DNA of 64,000 bases from Bacteriovoracaceae bacterium UBA4097 (lineage in GTDB: Bacteria > Bdellovibrionota > Bacteriovoracia > Bacteriovoracales > Bacteriovoracaceae): the NCBI GenBank assembly GCA_002381765.1, contig DFXX01000020.1, positions 7,893 to 71,892 of the forward strand, given 5' to 3'. The position numbers and the translations under genes are program-made. Below are positions 6,755 to 15,699 of this stretch, piece by piece. Position 1 is the first letter of the stretch. Each line of letters starts with the position of its first letter. The notes beneath the pieces are model-generated. The model ran no database searches. It worked only from the letters and a program-made list of their open reading frames with translations, and was not told the origin of the DNA.

Positions 6755-8795
6755 AGTGTATAAGAGCTCATTCCACCAATCTACCTCTATCCTAAGAAGA
6801 CTCAAGATCATCATGATCGCGATTGCCTTTTTTATCGTCATAAATTTTCTGGCCCTGTTTATTTCGAGTAAAGGCTTTCTGGATGGAATGCAAAGCATCA
6901 GGAAGGCGAACACCGTATTGACCCTTACCTCTCAATCGATAGCAAGCCTCGAGGTCTCTGAAGCTCATCTGGAAAATCTTAACCTGGATAGGAAGATTAG
7001 TGATATCAAGCAAGGTTTTAAGGAAAGTCAGAGGATTATTACCGAGGCCATAACGACTTCCATTTATGAGTCACGAGAGGATCCTGCACTCATGGATGAG
7101 TTGTCCATGGCCTATAGTGCTCTGGAAAGCTATCAACAAAGTGTAGATGAGTTGTTTGCAAAGTATACACAAATGGCCCGACATAAAGGACCTGATGATA
7201 TTGAGAAGCTCAGCGAAGAACTCCTCATTGCTGGACAGTATGCAATGGAAACCAAAGAGCACTTAAGAAAAACTCAAATACTGCTAAGGAAAAACACCGA
7301 TGAGGTATTCAACAGAATCTACGAAAGCAGAATGACTCCTTTAGTTGTCACCGTTGTTTTCTCGCTTGCCTTCTTTGGATTTGTTGTCATTTTTGGTTTT
7401 TCTATTGCCAGAAGAATTGGCAGATCAGTAAACAATCTGACGGATTCTACAGAAGTAGTTGCTGGTGGCGACTTCTCCCATATTGCACCTATATTTGAAG
7501 CCGATGAGATAGGACGACTAACTTATGATTTTAATAATATGGTTAAATCGCTGGATGAAGGGCAGCAGAAGTTACGACAAACACTAGAGAGGATACGAAG
7601 TCTTCAGTTGATTACTGCCTCCTTTTCAGAAGCCCTGACAGTGGACGAAGTCTGCGAAGTCACTCTTAAATCGGCCTTTGAGCCATTGGGAGCGAGTGCT
7701 GGGAGTCTGGGACTTATTTCCGAAGACAAAAATTATGTTGAGATAATAAAGAAGGCCGGTTACTCCGATGAAGCCGCTCAGAAGTGGAAGCTCATAAAGC
7801 TAACCGATCTGACTCCTATGACTGTGGCCATTAAAAAACAAGAAGGAGTCTTCTTGGAATCACGTCAGGAAATAGGAGCTGAATTTCCTTTGCTAAGCCA
7901 AGATCTTGAAAAAACAAATATCCATAGTATGTGCTCTGTTCCTCTCATGCTGGGGGGACTATGCTTAGGAAGTATTAGTCTTACCTTTAAATTTAGAAAA
8001 GGTTTCTCACAGGAAGAGAGGGATTTTATTGTGGCCATTGCTACTCAATGTGCCCAGGCACTGCATCGCTCTCACCTCTACGATGATGCCAGAAAGGCTA
8101 TCCTTGCCCGGGACGAGTTTCTCTCAATCGCTTCTCATGAATTGAAAACACCTTTAACTCCTCTGAAGCTTCAGTTACAGATGCTGGCTCGCCAAATTAA
8201 AAAGAACGACCTGGATTCCTTTACTCCTGAGAAGGTCATCAAGATTATCGAATCCTCTGATAAGCAAATGGAAAGGCTCTCGAAGCTTATTGAAGACCTT
8301 CTGGATGTTTCAAGAATTACTTCCGGTAAGCTCTCCCTTAATTTAGAAAAAGTCGATCTGGGAGAGATGATTAAAGAAGTCATGATTCAATATGGGAATC
8401 ATCTTAAAGACGCTCTTAGTAAGGTAGAAGTCTTATCGGCTCCTCATGTTGAGGGGTATGTTGATAAAATTCGGCTTGAGCAGGTCCTGATAAATCTCCT
8501 CACCAATGCGGCCAAGTATGCTCCGGGCAAATCCATTAAAGTGTCTTTGGAAGCAAGCTCTATCATTGCGACCATCAGAGTAAAAGATGAAGGTCCAGGA
8601 ATTTCACACATCGATCAAGCAAGGATCTTTGATCGCTTTGAAAGAGTCAAAGATAACCAGAATATCGGTGGTCTGGGACTTGGGCTTTACATCAGCCAAC
8701 AGATCATTGTCGCTCATGAAGGTCATATCTGGGTTGAAAGCGAGATTGGCAAAGGTTCAACCTTTGTCATTGAAGTTCCACTAAGAAATTCTTAG
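6747..8795 (+). CDS. Membrane sensor histidine kinase (HAMP-GAF-HisKA-HATPase)
   Basis: 682 residues. TM1 20-41; a long helical periplasmic sensor 42-197; TM2 198-220; HAMP 221-273; GAF about 285-440; HisKA with phospho-acceptor His 464 in SHELKTPL; ATPase with N box (Asn 587 in LLTNAAKY), G1 DEGPG (614-618) and G2 GGLGLGL (641-647). All catalytic boxes are intact, so it should be active. No response regulator is adjacent. Start GTG 6747 overlaps the preceding stop; GTG 6756 is an alternative. The two upstream genes (porin and periplasmic binding-like protein) suggest it senses a solute entering the periplasm. The 3' end overlaps the convergent regulator by 4 bases. Confidence 0.92.
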   Translation: MSEVYKSSFHQSTSILRRLKIIMIAIAFFIVINFLALFISSKGFLDGMQSIRKANTVLTLTSQSIASLEVSEAHLENLNLDRKISDIKQGFKESQRIITEAITTSIYESREDPALMDELSMAYSALESYQQSVDELFAKYTQMARHKGPDDIEKLSEELLIAGQYAMETKEHLRKTQILLRKNTDEVFNRIYESRMTPLVVTVVFSLAFFGFVVIFGFSIARRIGRSVNNLTDSTEVVAGGDFSHIAPIFEADEIGRLTYDFNNMVKSLDEGQQKLRQTLERIRSLQLITASFSEALTVDEVCEVTLKSAFEPLGASAGSLGLISEDKNYVEIIKKAGYSDEAAQKWKLIKLTDLTPMTVAIKKQEGVFLESRQEIGAEFPLLSQDLEKTNIHSMCSVPLMLGGLCLGSISLTFKFRKGFSQEERDFIVAIATQCAQALHRSHLYDDARKAILARDEFLSIASHELKTPLTPLKLQLQMLARQIKKNDLDSFTPEKVIKIIESSDKQMERLSKLIEDLLDVSRITSGKLSLNLEKVDLGEMIKEVMIQYGNHLKDALSKVEVLSAPHVEGYVDKIRLEQVLINLLTNAAKYAPGKSIKVSLEASSIIATIRVKDEGPGISHIDQARIFDRFERVKDNQNIGGLGLGLYISQQIIVAHEGHIWVESEIGKGSTFVIEVPLRNS

Positions 8796-9724
8796 AAATT
8801 AGCAAGAAAGTCATCCAACGCTTTTAGACTCGGGAAAAAGGGGATTCTTCTCTTATCTAATTCTGTTTTGATATAGGGCTTAAGATTGCCACCAATCCAA
8901 ATCTTAGTCTTTGAGGGCAGAGCTTCTTGTAAATTATTGAGATAGCCTTCAAGGGTCTGATGATCAGATAGCTCATGCCTTGTTACCCCAAGGATAATGG
9001 CAGTACATTTCATGGCCTTAGCGGCTTCAGCTAATGAGTTTGCTGGAAGGCTTGCACCTAAGAAGATGAACTTTATACCATAATGAACAAGAAGGAGAGC
9101 GGCTGCCAGGATTCCGATTTCATGCATCTCACCTTCAGGAGTGGTAATAAGGATCAGCTCATTTCTGTGCATCTCTTTTTGATAATGTTGACCTATCATT
9201 TGTCCTAGATGGAAAGACACAATGGCGCTCAGAGTATGCTCTTGAGCAATAGTGAGTTCATTTCTTGAAACTTTATTTCCAATTTCGTGGAAAAGAGGAA
9301 TGAGAAGGTTAAGACAGAGATCCCTTGGAGAGAGCAGGTTCTTTGCCTTATCTAGTTCGTGAGAAATGATGTCCAACTTGTAGGCCGATAGGGCGAGGTA
9401 AAAGCTACTGAGCATCTTCTCAAAATCAATTCTATCATGGTGAGGACTCACCACATGTTTTTCGTCATATGGTTTATGTAAAAGAAGGAGGTAAATTTCC
9501 TTCAACTGATTCAAGTCCAAATGAGCAATTTTTCCTATACTTTGGCCAAGTTCGGTCAGCTTAAACAGCAGGGCCAGTTTCTCAATGTCTTTTTCAGAAT
9601 AAAGACGATGTTTATTTTCTGCCCTTTCGGGAACTACGGCTTTATAGCGCTTTTCCCAAGCGCGAATAGTTGCTGAGGCGACACCAGATAGTTGAGAGGC
9701 AACTTGAATATTAAAATACTGCAT
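8792..9724 (-). CDS. MerR-type regulator with cobalamin-binding domain (CarA/CarH/LitR-like)
   Basis: 310 residues. N-terminal MerR winged helix (about 3-70; ATIRAWEKRY), helical B12-binding bundle (about 95-180), then a Rossmann B12-binding domain with the lower-ligand motif ExHxxG (E199, H201, G204). In CarH the bundle carries Trp-x9-Glu-His, whose Trp shields the adenosyl group. Here Glu 162-His 163 are kept but the Trp position is Val 152. This suggests cobalamin binding with altered or no light response. ATG 9724 is preferred over GTG 9727; neither has a ribosome binding site. It is divergent from acetyl-CoA synthetase across 77 bases, a likely target. Confidence 0.88.
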   Translation of the reverse strand: MQYFNIQVASQLSGVASATIRAWEKRYKAVVPERAENKHRLYSEKDIEKLALLFKLTELGQSIGKIAHLDLNQLKEIYLLLLHKPYDEKHVVSPHHDRIDFEKMLSSFYLALSAYKLDIISHELDKAKNLLSPRDLCLNLLIPLFHEIGNKVSRNELTIAQEHTLSAIVSFHLGQMIGQHYQKEMHRNELILITTPEGEMHEIGILAAALLLVHYGIKFIFLGASLPANSLAEAAKAMKCTAIILGVTRHELSDHQTLEGYLNNLQEALPSKTKIWIGGNLKPYIKTELDKRRIPFFPSLKALDDFLANF

Positions 9725-9730
9725 CACAAA

Positions 9731-9778
9731 TATTTTACCATACTATAATCTGGAAAAGAAGTGATCCTAGTGCGATCA
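9731..9778. promoter_or_regulatory. Divergent promoter and possible operator between regulator and acs
   Basis: On the + strand a perfect TATAAT (9744-9749) precedes acs. On the - strand TGGTAAAAT (an extended -10) ends about 7 bases before the regulator's ATG, so that transcript may be leaderless. An inverted repeat TGATC-N7-GATCA (9762-9778) sits just downstream of the acs -10, where a repressor could act. The boxes are read by eye; -35 elements are unclear. Confidence 0.4.
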
Positions 9779-9801
9779 TTAAACCATTCAAAGGATGATT
9801 T

Positions 9802-11745
9802 ATGACGACTAAAACTTATCCCGTTAAAAAAAGTATTGAAGCTAAGGCCCATATCAAGGGGCTTGAAGCTTATCAGGAAATGTATAATCGATCCCTTAAA
9901 GACCCTGAGGGCTTCTGGCTGGAAGCAGCAAAGACCCTTACTTGGTTTCATAATCCTGAAAAGGCTAGTTCGGGAGATTTCTCCCATGTGAACTACTCTT
10001 GGTTTCAAGGTGGAAAGCTAAATGCTTCATACAATTGTCTCGATAGACATCTTCAAAAAAGAGCTCATAAGACAGCACTTATTTGGGCCAAGGATGAGCC
10101 GGGCGAATACAAAAATATTACCTATCAGGAACTTTATGAGAATGTTTGCCGCTTAACCAATCTGCTTTCAAGCTTAGGAGTAAAAAAGGGCGACAGAGTT
10201 TGTATCTATCTTCCTATGGTCCCGGAGATTGTCTACTCCGTTCTGGCCTGTGCTCGTTTAGGCGCAGTCCATTCAGTGGTCTTTGCTGGCTTTAGTTCAG
10301 ACGCTCTTAAAGGTCGAGTATTGGATACTGAGTGCAAAGTTTTGATCACGGCCAATGAAGGAATAAGAGGTGGAAAGAAGATCGCTCTTAAATCCATCAC
10401 CGATGAAGCTCTTCAGGGAGTGAAGTGCGTTGAAAGTGTTCTGGTGGTAAATAGAACGACGGCCAATGTTCCTATGAAAGAGGGTAGGGATTTAAGCTAC
10501 GAGGAAGAAATCAAGAAACATCGTCCGGTGGCCCCTTGTGAAACTATGGATGCCGAAGACCCACTCTTTATCCTCTATACTTCCGGATCAACCGGAAAGC
10601 CAAAGGGAGTCATGCATACAACTGGGGGATATCTCACCTATGCTGCATTTACACATAGGGCGATTTTCGATCTGAAAGATGAGGATGTTTATTTTTGTAC
10701 CGCAGATGTTGGTTGGGTAACGGGGCATTCATATGTTGTTTATGGACCACTTGCTAATGGTGCCACGAGTGTTCTCTTTGAATCCGTTCCTACCTATCCC
10801 GATGCGAGTAGGTACTGGCAGGTGGTTCAAGATACTAAAGCTTCCATCTTTTATACCGCACCCACAGCACTTCGCTCTCTTGCCCAACATGGTGATGAGT
10901 ATGTCAAAAAGCACGATCTCTCTCATGTGAGAATTTTAGGAACAGTGGGTGAGCCCATTAATCCTGAAATCTGGAAATGGTATCATGATGTAGTGGGAGA
11001 TAAGCGCTGTGATATCGTTGATACCTGGTGGCAAACTGAAACAGGTGGAATTCTTATCAGTCCTATACCTGGGGTTACTCCCACCAAACCAGGGTCAGCA
11101 ACTTTACCATTCTTTGGTATTCAACCAATTTTGGTTAAACCTGAAACTGGTGAAGAGATTAAGGGGAATAATGTTGAAGGCGCTCTTTGTTTAAAGAAGA
11201 CCTGGCCTGGACAAGCAAGAACCATTTATAAAGATCACTCCCGTTTTGTAGAAACTTATTTTACACAGTATCCAGGACTTTATTTCACCGGAGACGGTTG
11301 TCGTCGAGACGAAGATGGCTACTACTGGATCACCGGTCGCATCGATGATGTGCTAAACGTTTCAGGCCATCGCTTAGGAACGGCCGAGATTGAAAGTGCC
11401 CTGATAGAGCATAAAGATGTTGCCGAAGCTGCAGTGGTGGGGATGCCTCATGAGATAAAGGGGGTCGGGATTTATGCCTATGTCATTCTCTATAAACATA
11501 GAGAAGCCGATGAAGAATTGATCGAAAGCATTAAGGAAATCGTCAGAGAAAAGATTGGCCGCTTTGCATCTCCAGATATTATCCATGTCACAAAGGGTCT
11601 ACCTAAGACTCGCTCAGGTAAAGTCATGCGCCGGATCTTGCGAAAAATTGCAGCCGCTGAATATGATGGGCTAGGAGATATTTCTACTCTCGCCGATCCT
11701 TCGGTGGTGGAGAGTATTCTGAATGAACACAAAGCACTAAAGTAG
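9802..11745 (+). CDS. acsA: Acetyl-CoA synthetase (or close acyl-CoA synthetase)
   Basis: 647 residues, matching AMP-forming acetyl-CoA synthetases (about 650). It makes acetyl-CoA from acetate, ATP and CoA in the cytosol. Motifs: P-loop TSGSTGKPKG (260-269), ADVGWVTGHSY, the DTWWQTETGG acetate-pocket motif, the C-terminal hinge TGRIDDVLNVSGHRLGTAEIE, and PKTRSGKVMRRIL with Lys 607, the residue acetylated by Pat and deacetylated by CobB in the family. ATG 9802 follows AAAGGATG. Divergence from a B12-binding regulator hints at that control. Propionyl-CoA synthetase is a less likely alternative because of the full Acs signature. Confidence 0.93.
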   Translation: MTTKTYPVKKSIEAKAHIKGLEAYQEMYNRSLKDPEGFWLEAAKTLTWFHNPEKASSGDFSHVNYSWFQGGKLNASYNCLDRHLQKRAHKTALIWAKDEPGEYKNITYQELYENVCRLTNLLSSLGVKKGDRVCIYLPMVPEIVYSVLACARLGAVHSVVFAGFSSDALKGRVLDTECKVLITANEGIRGGKKIALKSITDEALQGVKCVESVLVVNRTTANVPMKEGRDLSYEEEIKKHRPVAPCETMDAEDPLFILYTSGSTGKPKGVMHTTGGYLTYAAFTHRAIFDLKDEDVYFCTADVGWVTGHSYVVYGPLANGATSVLFESVPTYPDASRYWQVVQDTKASIFYTAPTALRSLAQHGDEYVKKHDLSHVRILGTVGEPINPEIWKWYHDVVGDKRCDIVDTWWQTETGGILISPIPGVTPTKPGSATLPFFGIQPILVKPETGEEIKGNNVEGALCLKKTWPGQARTIYKDHSRFVETYFTQYPGLYFTGDGCRRDEDGYYWITGRIDDVLNVSGHRLGTAEIESALIEHKDVAEAAVVGMPHEIKGVGIYAYVILYKHREADEELIESIKEIVREKIGRFASPDIIHVTKGLPKTRSGKVMRRILRKIAAAEYDGLGDISTLADPSVVESILNEHKALK

Positions 11746-11753
11746 GTATAGAA

Positions 11754-12230
11754 ATGAAGCTCAGAGGATCATGCCATTGTGGGTCTGTTAAATTTGAGCT
11801 TCTCTCGAAGCATTTTTATCCGTATCAGCGCTGCTACTGCAGTATCTGCCGAAAGACTCAAGGAGGCGGAGGCTATGCCATTAATCTAAGTGGTGATGCT
11901 GAGACTCTTAAAATAAACGGAAAAAATGCAATTAGTGTCTATCGAGCATTGGTGAAAAATCCAGAGGATAAAAGGGCCCATCGAAGCACAGGAGAGAGAT
12001 CTTTTTGCAAGAACTGTGGGTCCGCTCTCTGGTTATGGGATCCAGGTTGGCCGAAGCTTATTCATCCTTTTGCTTCAGCGATTGATACTCCTTTGCCCGT
12101 TCCACCTAAGAATACTCATCTTATGCTTGAATTTAAGGCATCATGGGTAGATGTTCAAAAACATAAGAAAGATAAATTCTTCGACAGATATCCAAAGGAA
12201 TCCATAGCCGAGTGGCATGAGAATATCTAA
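11754..12230 (+). CDS. GFA-family zinc protein
   Basis: 158 residues. Contains the zinc-binding motifs of the GFA family (glutathione-dependent formaldehyde-activating enzyme and relatives): CHCG near residue 7, CYCSICRKTQGGGG in the middle and FCKNCGSALWLWD later. Many members are of unknown activity, so a formaldehyde role should not be assumed. It lies 8 bases after acs and may be co-transcribed. Its end overlaps the convergent TPM gene by 4 bases. Confidence 0.85.
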   Translation: MKLRGSCHCGSVKFELLSKHFYPYQRCYCSICRKTQGGGGYAINLSGDAETLKINGKNAISVYRALVKNPEDKRAHRSTGERSFCKNCGSALWLWDPGWPKLIHPFASAIDTPLPVPPKNTHLMLEFKASWVDVQKHKKDKFFDRYPKESIAEWHENI

Positions 12231-12862
12231 TCGAGATGAATAAAGTGGATACAATCTTTGAGTTCCCCCGGGAAGGCTTCACTCACTCTGCCACCGAAGT
12301 CCTTTAAGATCTTATCCTCGAGACTTTGTATACTCTGAATTAGTCCCAAGCTCATATGGCCCTCCACAAAATGCTTTTGCATGATGCTGATGAGATTTTT
12401 GAGATCGGTATCACTTAGTTGAGTTTTAAGTTTTTCATCCACCAGGACTTCTATCTCTTTTTCGAGAATAGAGACCATAATCATCGCCGTAACTTTATGC
12501 TGAACTTTAGATGTTCCCAGAGTGTGAAAGAGCTCCAGTGCTTTTTCCTTGCACTCTCTTTCGACTTCCCAGCTCGCAAGTGCAAGTTTCTTTGCCCATG
12601 AAAAATGGCCAATCCATGTCATGAAAAGAATGAGACCTAAAAAGCAAATGGGCCAGAGTAGAGAGTGATGAAATTCAAAGTAATAACTAAAAACTAAACC
12701 AATGAGAAAGCCTGAGATAACTCCAAATCTCCAGGAAGCCGCAGGATACGCATCTGCAGCATCGGTTACAACCACAAGGAGTTCGCAGCCAGTGTTGGCC
12801 TCGAAAGTCTTTATCTTGTCCTCAACCAGTTTTACATCTTCTTGGATCAAAACTTTTCTCAT
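12227..12862 (-). CDS. TPM-domain membrane protein
   Basis: 211 residues from ATG 12862, which overlaps the stop of the preceding gene (TAATG); the longer reading frame to 12916 runs back through the neighbour's Gly-rich tail and is unlikely. The N-terminal part resembles the TPM fold (VEDKIKTFEANTGCELLVVVTDAADAYP). Two hydrophobic segments follow (about 50-68 and 72-92), then a helical cytosolic part. It is the third gene of a lemA/TPM unit, a common bacterial arrangement of unclear function. Confidence 0.7.
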   Translation of the reverse strand: MRKVLIQEDVKLVEDKIKTFEANTGCELLVVVTDAADAYPAASWRFGVISGFLIGLVFSYYFEFHHSLLWPICFLGLILFMTWIGHFSWAKKLALASWEVERECKEKALELFHTLGTSKVQHKVTAMIMVSILEKEIEVLVDEKLKTQLSDTDLKNLISIMQKHFVEGHMSLGLIQSIQSLEDKILKDFGGRVSEAFPGELKDCIHFIHLD

Positions 12863-13728
12863 TACCAACTCCCTGATGAGCCACCGCCGGAGAAGCCTCC
12901 GCCGCCGCCACTCCATCCGCCACCACCACCGAAGCCGCCTCCGCCTCCAAAACCACCGCCACCCATGCGACCGCGACCCGAGGCCAGAGCAAATAAGATA
13001 TTTGATATACCAGCTAGTCCAAAGACAAAGCCCAATATAAAGAGAAGAGCGACGCCTGGACCGATGCCGGGAATCATGAAAAATCCCACTCCAGACATTC
13101 CTAGGCCACTGAAGAGTCCGCGAGCAAAAGGCTTCTTCCGAAGGAGAAGATGACCGAAGATAAGGACCATGAGAAGAAAGGGAAGAGCAGCATCAAAAGG
13201 ACCACTTCTGGTAACTTGTGATCTACTTCTTCTAACGAACTGACCTTCTGGAGCGAGCTCAATATTGAATTTTCGAGCTACATCTTGCAGGACAATTCTG
13301 AGACCCTGATGAAAATTGCCTTCTTTAAAAGAAGGCACCAGAACTTGATTTACGTATTGATTAGACTCGAAGTCAGTTATTTCACCTTCAATGCCTTGAC
13401 CCACCTCAATGCGAACACTGCGTTCAGCTTTTGATACAATGATAAGTAGGCCATTGCCCTGATCCTTGAGTCCCAGCTGCCACTTTTCGGCAACTCTTAT
13501 GGAGAAGTCTTCGATAGGGTATTCCTGCAAATCCGGAACAGTGAGGATGGTAATTTGAGGACCTTTATTGGCAAAGATCTCATAGGCGAGCTCGGATAGG
13601 TCACGCCTTTCTTCTGGTGTCATGAATCCAGCTTGATCCATAACTGGAGAAGTTAGCGCAGGGATGTTGATCTCTGCGCCTAAAACATTAAAAGAGAATA
13701 AAAGGACAAAAGGTAACAGTAATCGCAC
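12862..13728 (-). CDS. YgcG-type TPM-domain membrane protein with Gly-rich tail
   Basis: 288 residues. Signal peptide (residues 1-17, ending NVLGA); extracytoplasmic TPM domain about 20-150 with LTSPVMDQAGFMTPEE, QITILTVPDLQ and RSVRIEVGQGIEG; two TM segments about 183-250; then a tail of GGGGFG repeats ending SGSW. This is the usual layout of YgcG proteins encoded next to LemA. It begins at a GTG directly after the lemA stop codon. In plants and some bacteria TPM domains have phosphatase or photosystem-repair roles; none can be claimed here. Confidence 0.85.
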   Translation of the reverse strand: MRLLLPFVLLFSFNVLGAEINIPALTSPVMDQAGFMTPEERRDLSELAYEIFANKGPQITILTVPDLQEYPIEDFSIRVAEKWQLGLKDQGNGLLIIVSKAERSVRIEVGQGIEGEITDFESNQYVNQVLVPSFKEGNFHQGLRIVLQDVARKFNIELAPEGQFVRRSRSQVTRSGPFDAALPFLLMVLIFGHLLLRKKPFARGLFSGLGMSGVGFFMIPGIGPGVALLFILGFVFGLAGISNILFALASGRGRMGGGGFGGGGGFGGGGGWSGGGGGFSGGGSSGSW

Positions 13729-14301
13729 TTAGAATTTCACTTCAGGTGTAGCTTGTTCAGTCTCCGTCGCTGTAAACTGAGGCTTCTTCTCAAACTTATG
13801 CAGTAATGAGTTGGTTAAGCTAGTCGGGAAAACTGTGACTAGATTATTAAAGTGTTTTACCGAGTCAATATAGCGTCTGCGAGCGATAGAGATTCTATTC
13901 TCTGTCCCTTCTAATTGGGCCTGAAGACCCTGAAAGTTTTGGTTGGCCTTAAGGTCTGGATAGCGCTCAGATACAACCATAAGGCGACCAAGAGCTTGTG
14001 AGAGACCCGACTGGGCCTGCTGAAACTTCTGCAGATTTTCAGTGGTAAGATTAGTTGGATCAACTTGAACTGAAGTCGCCTTGGCACGAGCTTCAATTAC
14101 ACCTTCTAGGGTTTCTTTTTCGTGAGAAGCGTAACCTTTAACTGTATTTACTAAGTTAGGAATAAGATCCGAGCGACGCTTATATTGATTCTGTACTTCG
14201 GCCCAGCTGGCCTCTACCTCATTATTGGCGGTAGGTATGGACTGAAGACCACAAGAAGTAAGGAAGAGAGAGAAGAATAGTATAAAAACAGCAGATTTCA
14301 T
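13729..14301 (-). CDS. lemA: LemA family lipoprotein
   Basis: 190 residues. Lipoprotein signal with lipobox LTSC (Cys 17), then the long helical LemA domain: EASWAEVQNQYKRRSDLIPNLV, ANQNFQGLQAQLEGTENRIS and ARRRYIDSVKHFNNLV are the conserved blocks. LemA proteins are periplasm-facing helical scaffolds; their role in most bacteria is unknown. First gene of a three-gene unit with the two TPM proteins. Confidence 0.92.
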   Translation of the reverse strand: MKSAVFILFFSLFLTSCGLQSIPTANNEVEASWAEVQNQYKRRSDLIPNLVNTVKGYASHEKETLEGVIEARAKATSVQVDPTNLTTENLQKFQQAQSGLSQALGRLMVVSERYPDLKANQNFQGLQAQLEGTENRISIARRRYIDSVKHFNNLVTVFPTSLTNSLLHKFEKKPQFTATETEQATPEVKF

Positions 14302-14312
14302 GTGAACCCCTT

Positions 14313-14351
14313 AAAATATAAAAACCCAAAGTACTAAACATACTTTGGGTT
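14313..14351 (-). terminator. Rho-independent terminator of rpsT
   Basis: An 11-bp perfect stem AACCCAAAGTA (14323-14333) / TACTTTGGGTT (14341-14351) with a 7-base loop, followed on the - strand by TTTATATTTT. It separates rpsT from lemA. Confidence 0.88.
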
Positions 14352-14382
14352 CATTACTGATAAAATCAAGGGCCAGTTACAA

Positions 14383-14649
14383 TTATTTGCTAATTGTAGC
14401 GACTAGCTTAGTCAGGCGAGAAGTCTTACGAGCGGCTGTCTCTTTTCTCATAGCTGGCGACTTAGCAAGCTTAGCAAGTAGAGATTGAGCCTTAACGAGA
14501 AGAGTTTTTGCTGTATCAGCATCACCCTTAGCAACTGCTGTACGTAGAGCTTTTACGGCTGTACGAGTTTTAGCAGTCTTAGTTTTATTCGTCATACGAC
14601 GGACTTTGTCTTGTTTAGCTCTTTTAACTGATGATTTGTGATTCGCCAC
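14383..14649 (-). CDS. rpsT: 30S ribosomal protein S20
   Basis: 88 residues, the normal S20 length. S20 binds 16S rRNA early in 30S assembly. The start is GTG 14649, giving (M)ANHKSSVKRAKQD, the conserved S20 N-terminus, with AGGAG 8 bases before; a frame reaching 14670 would add seven non-conserved residues. The sequence is Lys/Ala-rich with the usual helix pattern. S20 genes in other bacteria often use non-AUG starts as part of autoregulation. Confidence 0.96.
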   Translation of the reverse strand: MANHKSSVKRAKQDKVRRMTNKTKTAKTRTAVKALRTAVAKGDADTAKTLLVKAQSLLAKLAKSPAMRKETAARKTSRLTKLVATISK

Positions 14650-14693
14650 AGTGGTTCTCCTAATAATCATTTTCTTTTCAAAAATATTGCGAT

Positions 14694-14722
14694 GTTATAA
14701 ACAATCTCGCTCTTCATGGCAA
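14694..14722 (-). promoter_or_regulatory. Sigma-70-type promoter of rpsT
   Basis: On the - strand, TTGCCA (14717-14722) and TATAAC (14694-14699) each match consensus at five of six positions with an ideal 17-base spacer, about 45 bases upstream of the GTG start. Confidence 0.7.
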
Positions 14723-14841
14723 TAGACAATCGAAATAAGCATGACCTTTCTTGAAAAAGTACCGCATACCTTTTGGCAAAATAGATGCTATGGGGTAATT
14801 TTTTGGGGTTTAATTTTCACATATGATCAAGGAATTATCCC

Positions 14842-15699
14842 ATGAGAAACATTCAAGTCGTTGGAATTGTTGGTGCTGGTCAGATGGGCCGAGGTATTGC
14901 GCAGGTGGCAGCTCAAACAGGATTCACCGTTATTCTTTTTGATGCTTTTAAAAATTCACTGGATTTTGGACATCAATTTATTAAGACGCAGCTAGACAAA
15001 GGTGCTGAGAAAGGGAAATGGACTGCGGAAGAAGCCCAAAAAGCCTTTGCTCGTATTTCGACAACTCTTGAAATGAGTGAATTAAAAACTTGTGACCTGG
15101 TAGTGGAAGCGGCTACCGAAAGAAAAGATCTGAAATTTGATATCTTCCGTAAATTAGATGAAGTGGTTAAGGCCGATGCGATCCTGGCGTCTAATACATC
15201 GTCTATTTCTATTACCGAAATTGCGGCCGTAACAAAAAGACCGCATCTGGTAGCGGGAATGCACTTTATGAATCCAGTACCGGTAATGAAACTAGTCGAG
15301 GGTATCAGAGGACTTGAGACTAGTGATGAAACTTTTAATACGGTAGCCGCTGTTTCTGAGAAGATGGGTAAGATCTTTATTCGTGCTCAGGATTATCCAG
15401 GGTTTGCCGTTAACCGTATTCTTATGCCGATGATTAATGAAGCCGTTTATGCTCTTTATGAAGGAGTGGCTTCAGCTAAAGATATTGATACCGCAATGAA
15501 ATTGGGAACTAATCAACCGATGGGTCCTCTTGAGCTGGCCGACTTTATCGGACTTGATACCTGCTTAGCGATCATGAATGTACTTCACGACGGCCTGGGA
15601 GATACTAAATACCGCCCATGTCCGCTCCTGAAGCAGTATGTAGCAGCTGGCCGCTATGGCAAAAAAAATGGTAAAGGATTTCATACTTATGACAAATAA
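14842..15699 (+). CDS. hbd: 3-hydroxybutyryl-CoA dehydrogenase
   Basis: 285 residues, the usual size of single-function 3-hydroxyacyl-CoA dehydrogenases. It oxidises 3-hydroxyacyl-CoA to 3-ketoacyl-CoA with NAD in beta-oxidation, or the reverse in butyrate or PHB-type routes. NAD-binding GAGQMGRGIA (11-20); the ASNTSSISIT and HFMNPVPVMKLVE catalytic blocks; GFAVNRIL and the C-terminal dimer domain with GPLELADFIGLD. It begins a unit with enoyl-CoA hydratase (11-base overlap) and acyl-CoA dehydrogenase. Confidence 0.94.
   Translation: MRNIQVVGIVGAGQMGRGIAQVAAQTGFTVILFDAFKNSLDFGHQFIKTQLDKGAEKGKWTAEEAQKAFARISTTLEMSELKTCDLVVEAATERKDLKFDIFRKLDEVVKADAILASNTSSISITEIAAVTKRPHLVAGMHFMNPVPVMKLVEGIRGLETSDETFNTVAAVSEKMGKIFIRAQDYPGFAVNRILMPMINEAVYALYEGVASAKDIDTAMKLGTNQPMGPLELADFIGLDTCLAIMNVLHDGLGDTKYRPCPLLKQYVAAGRYGKKNGKGFHTYDK

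Noticed and set aside
12842..13153. Pro-rich + strand frame with PPPPLHPPPPPKPPPP-like repeats
   Set aside because: It is the reverse complement of the Gly-rich tail of the TPM protein on the - strand, which has a signal peptide, family blocks and tight operon spacing.
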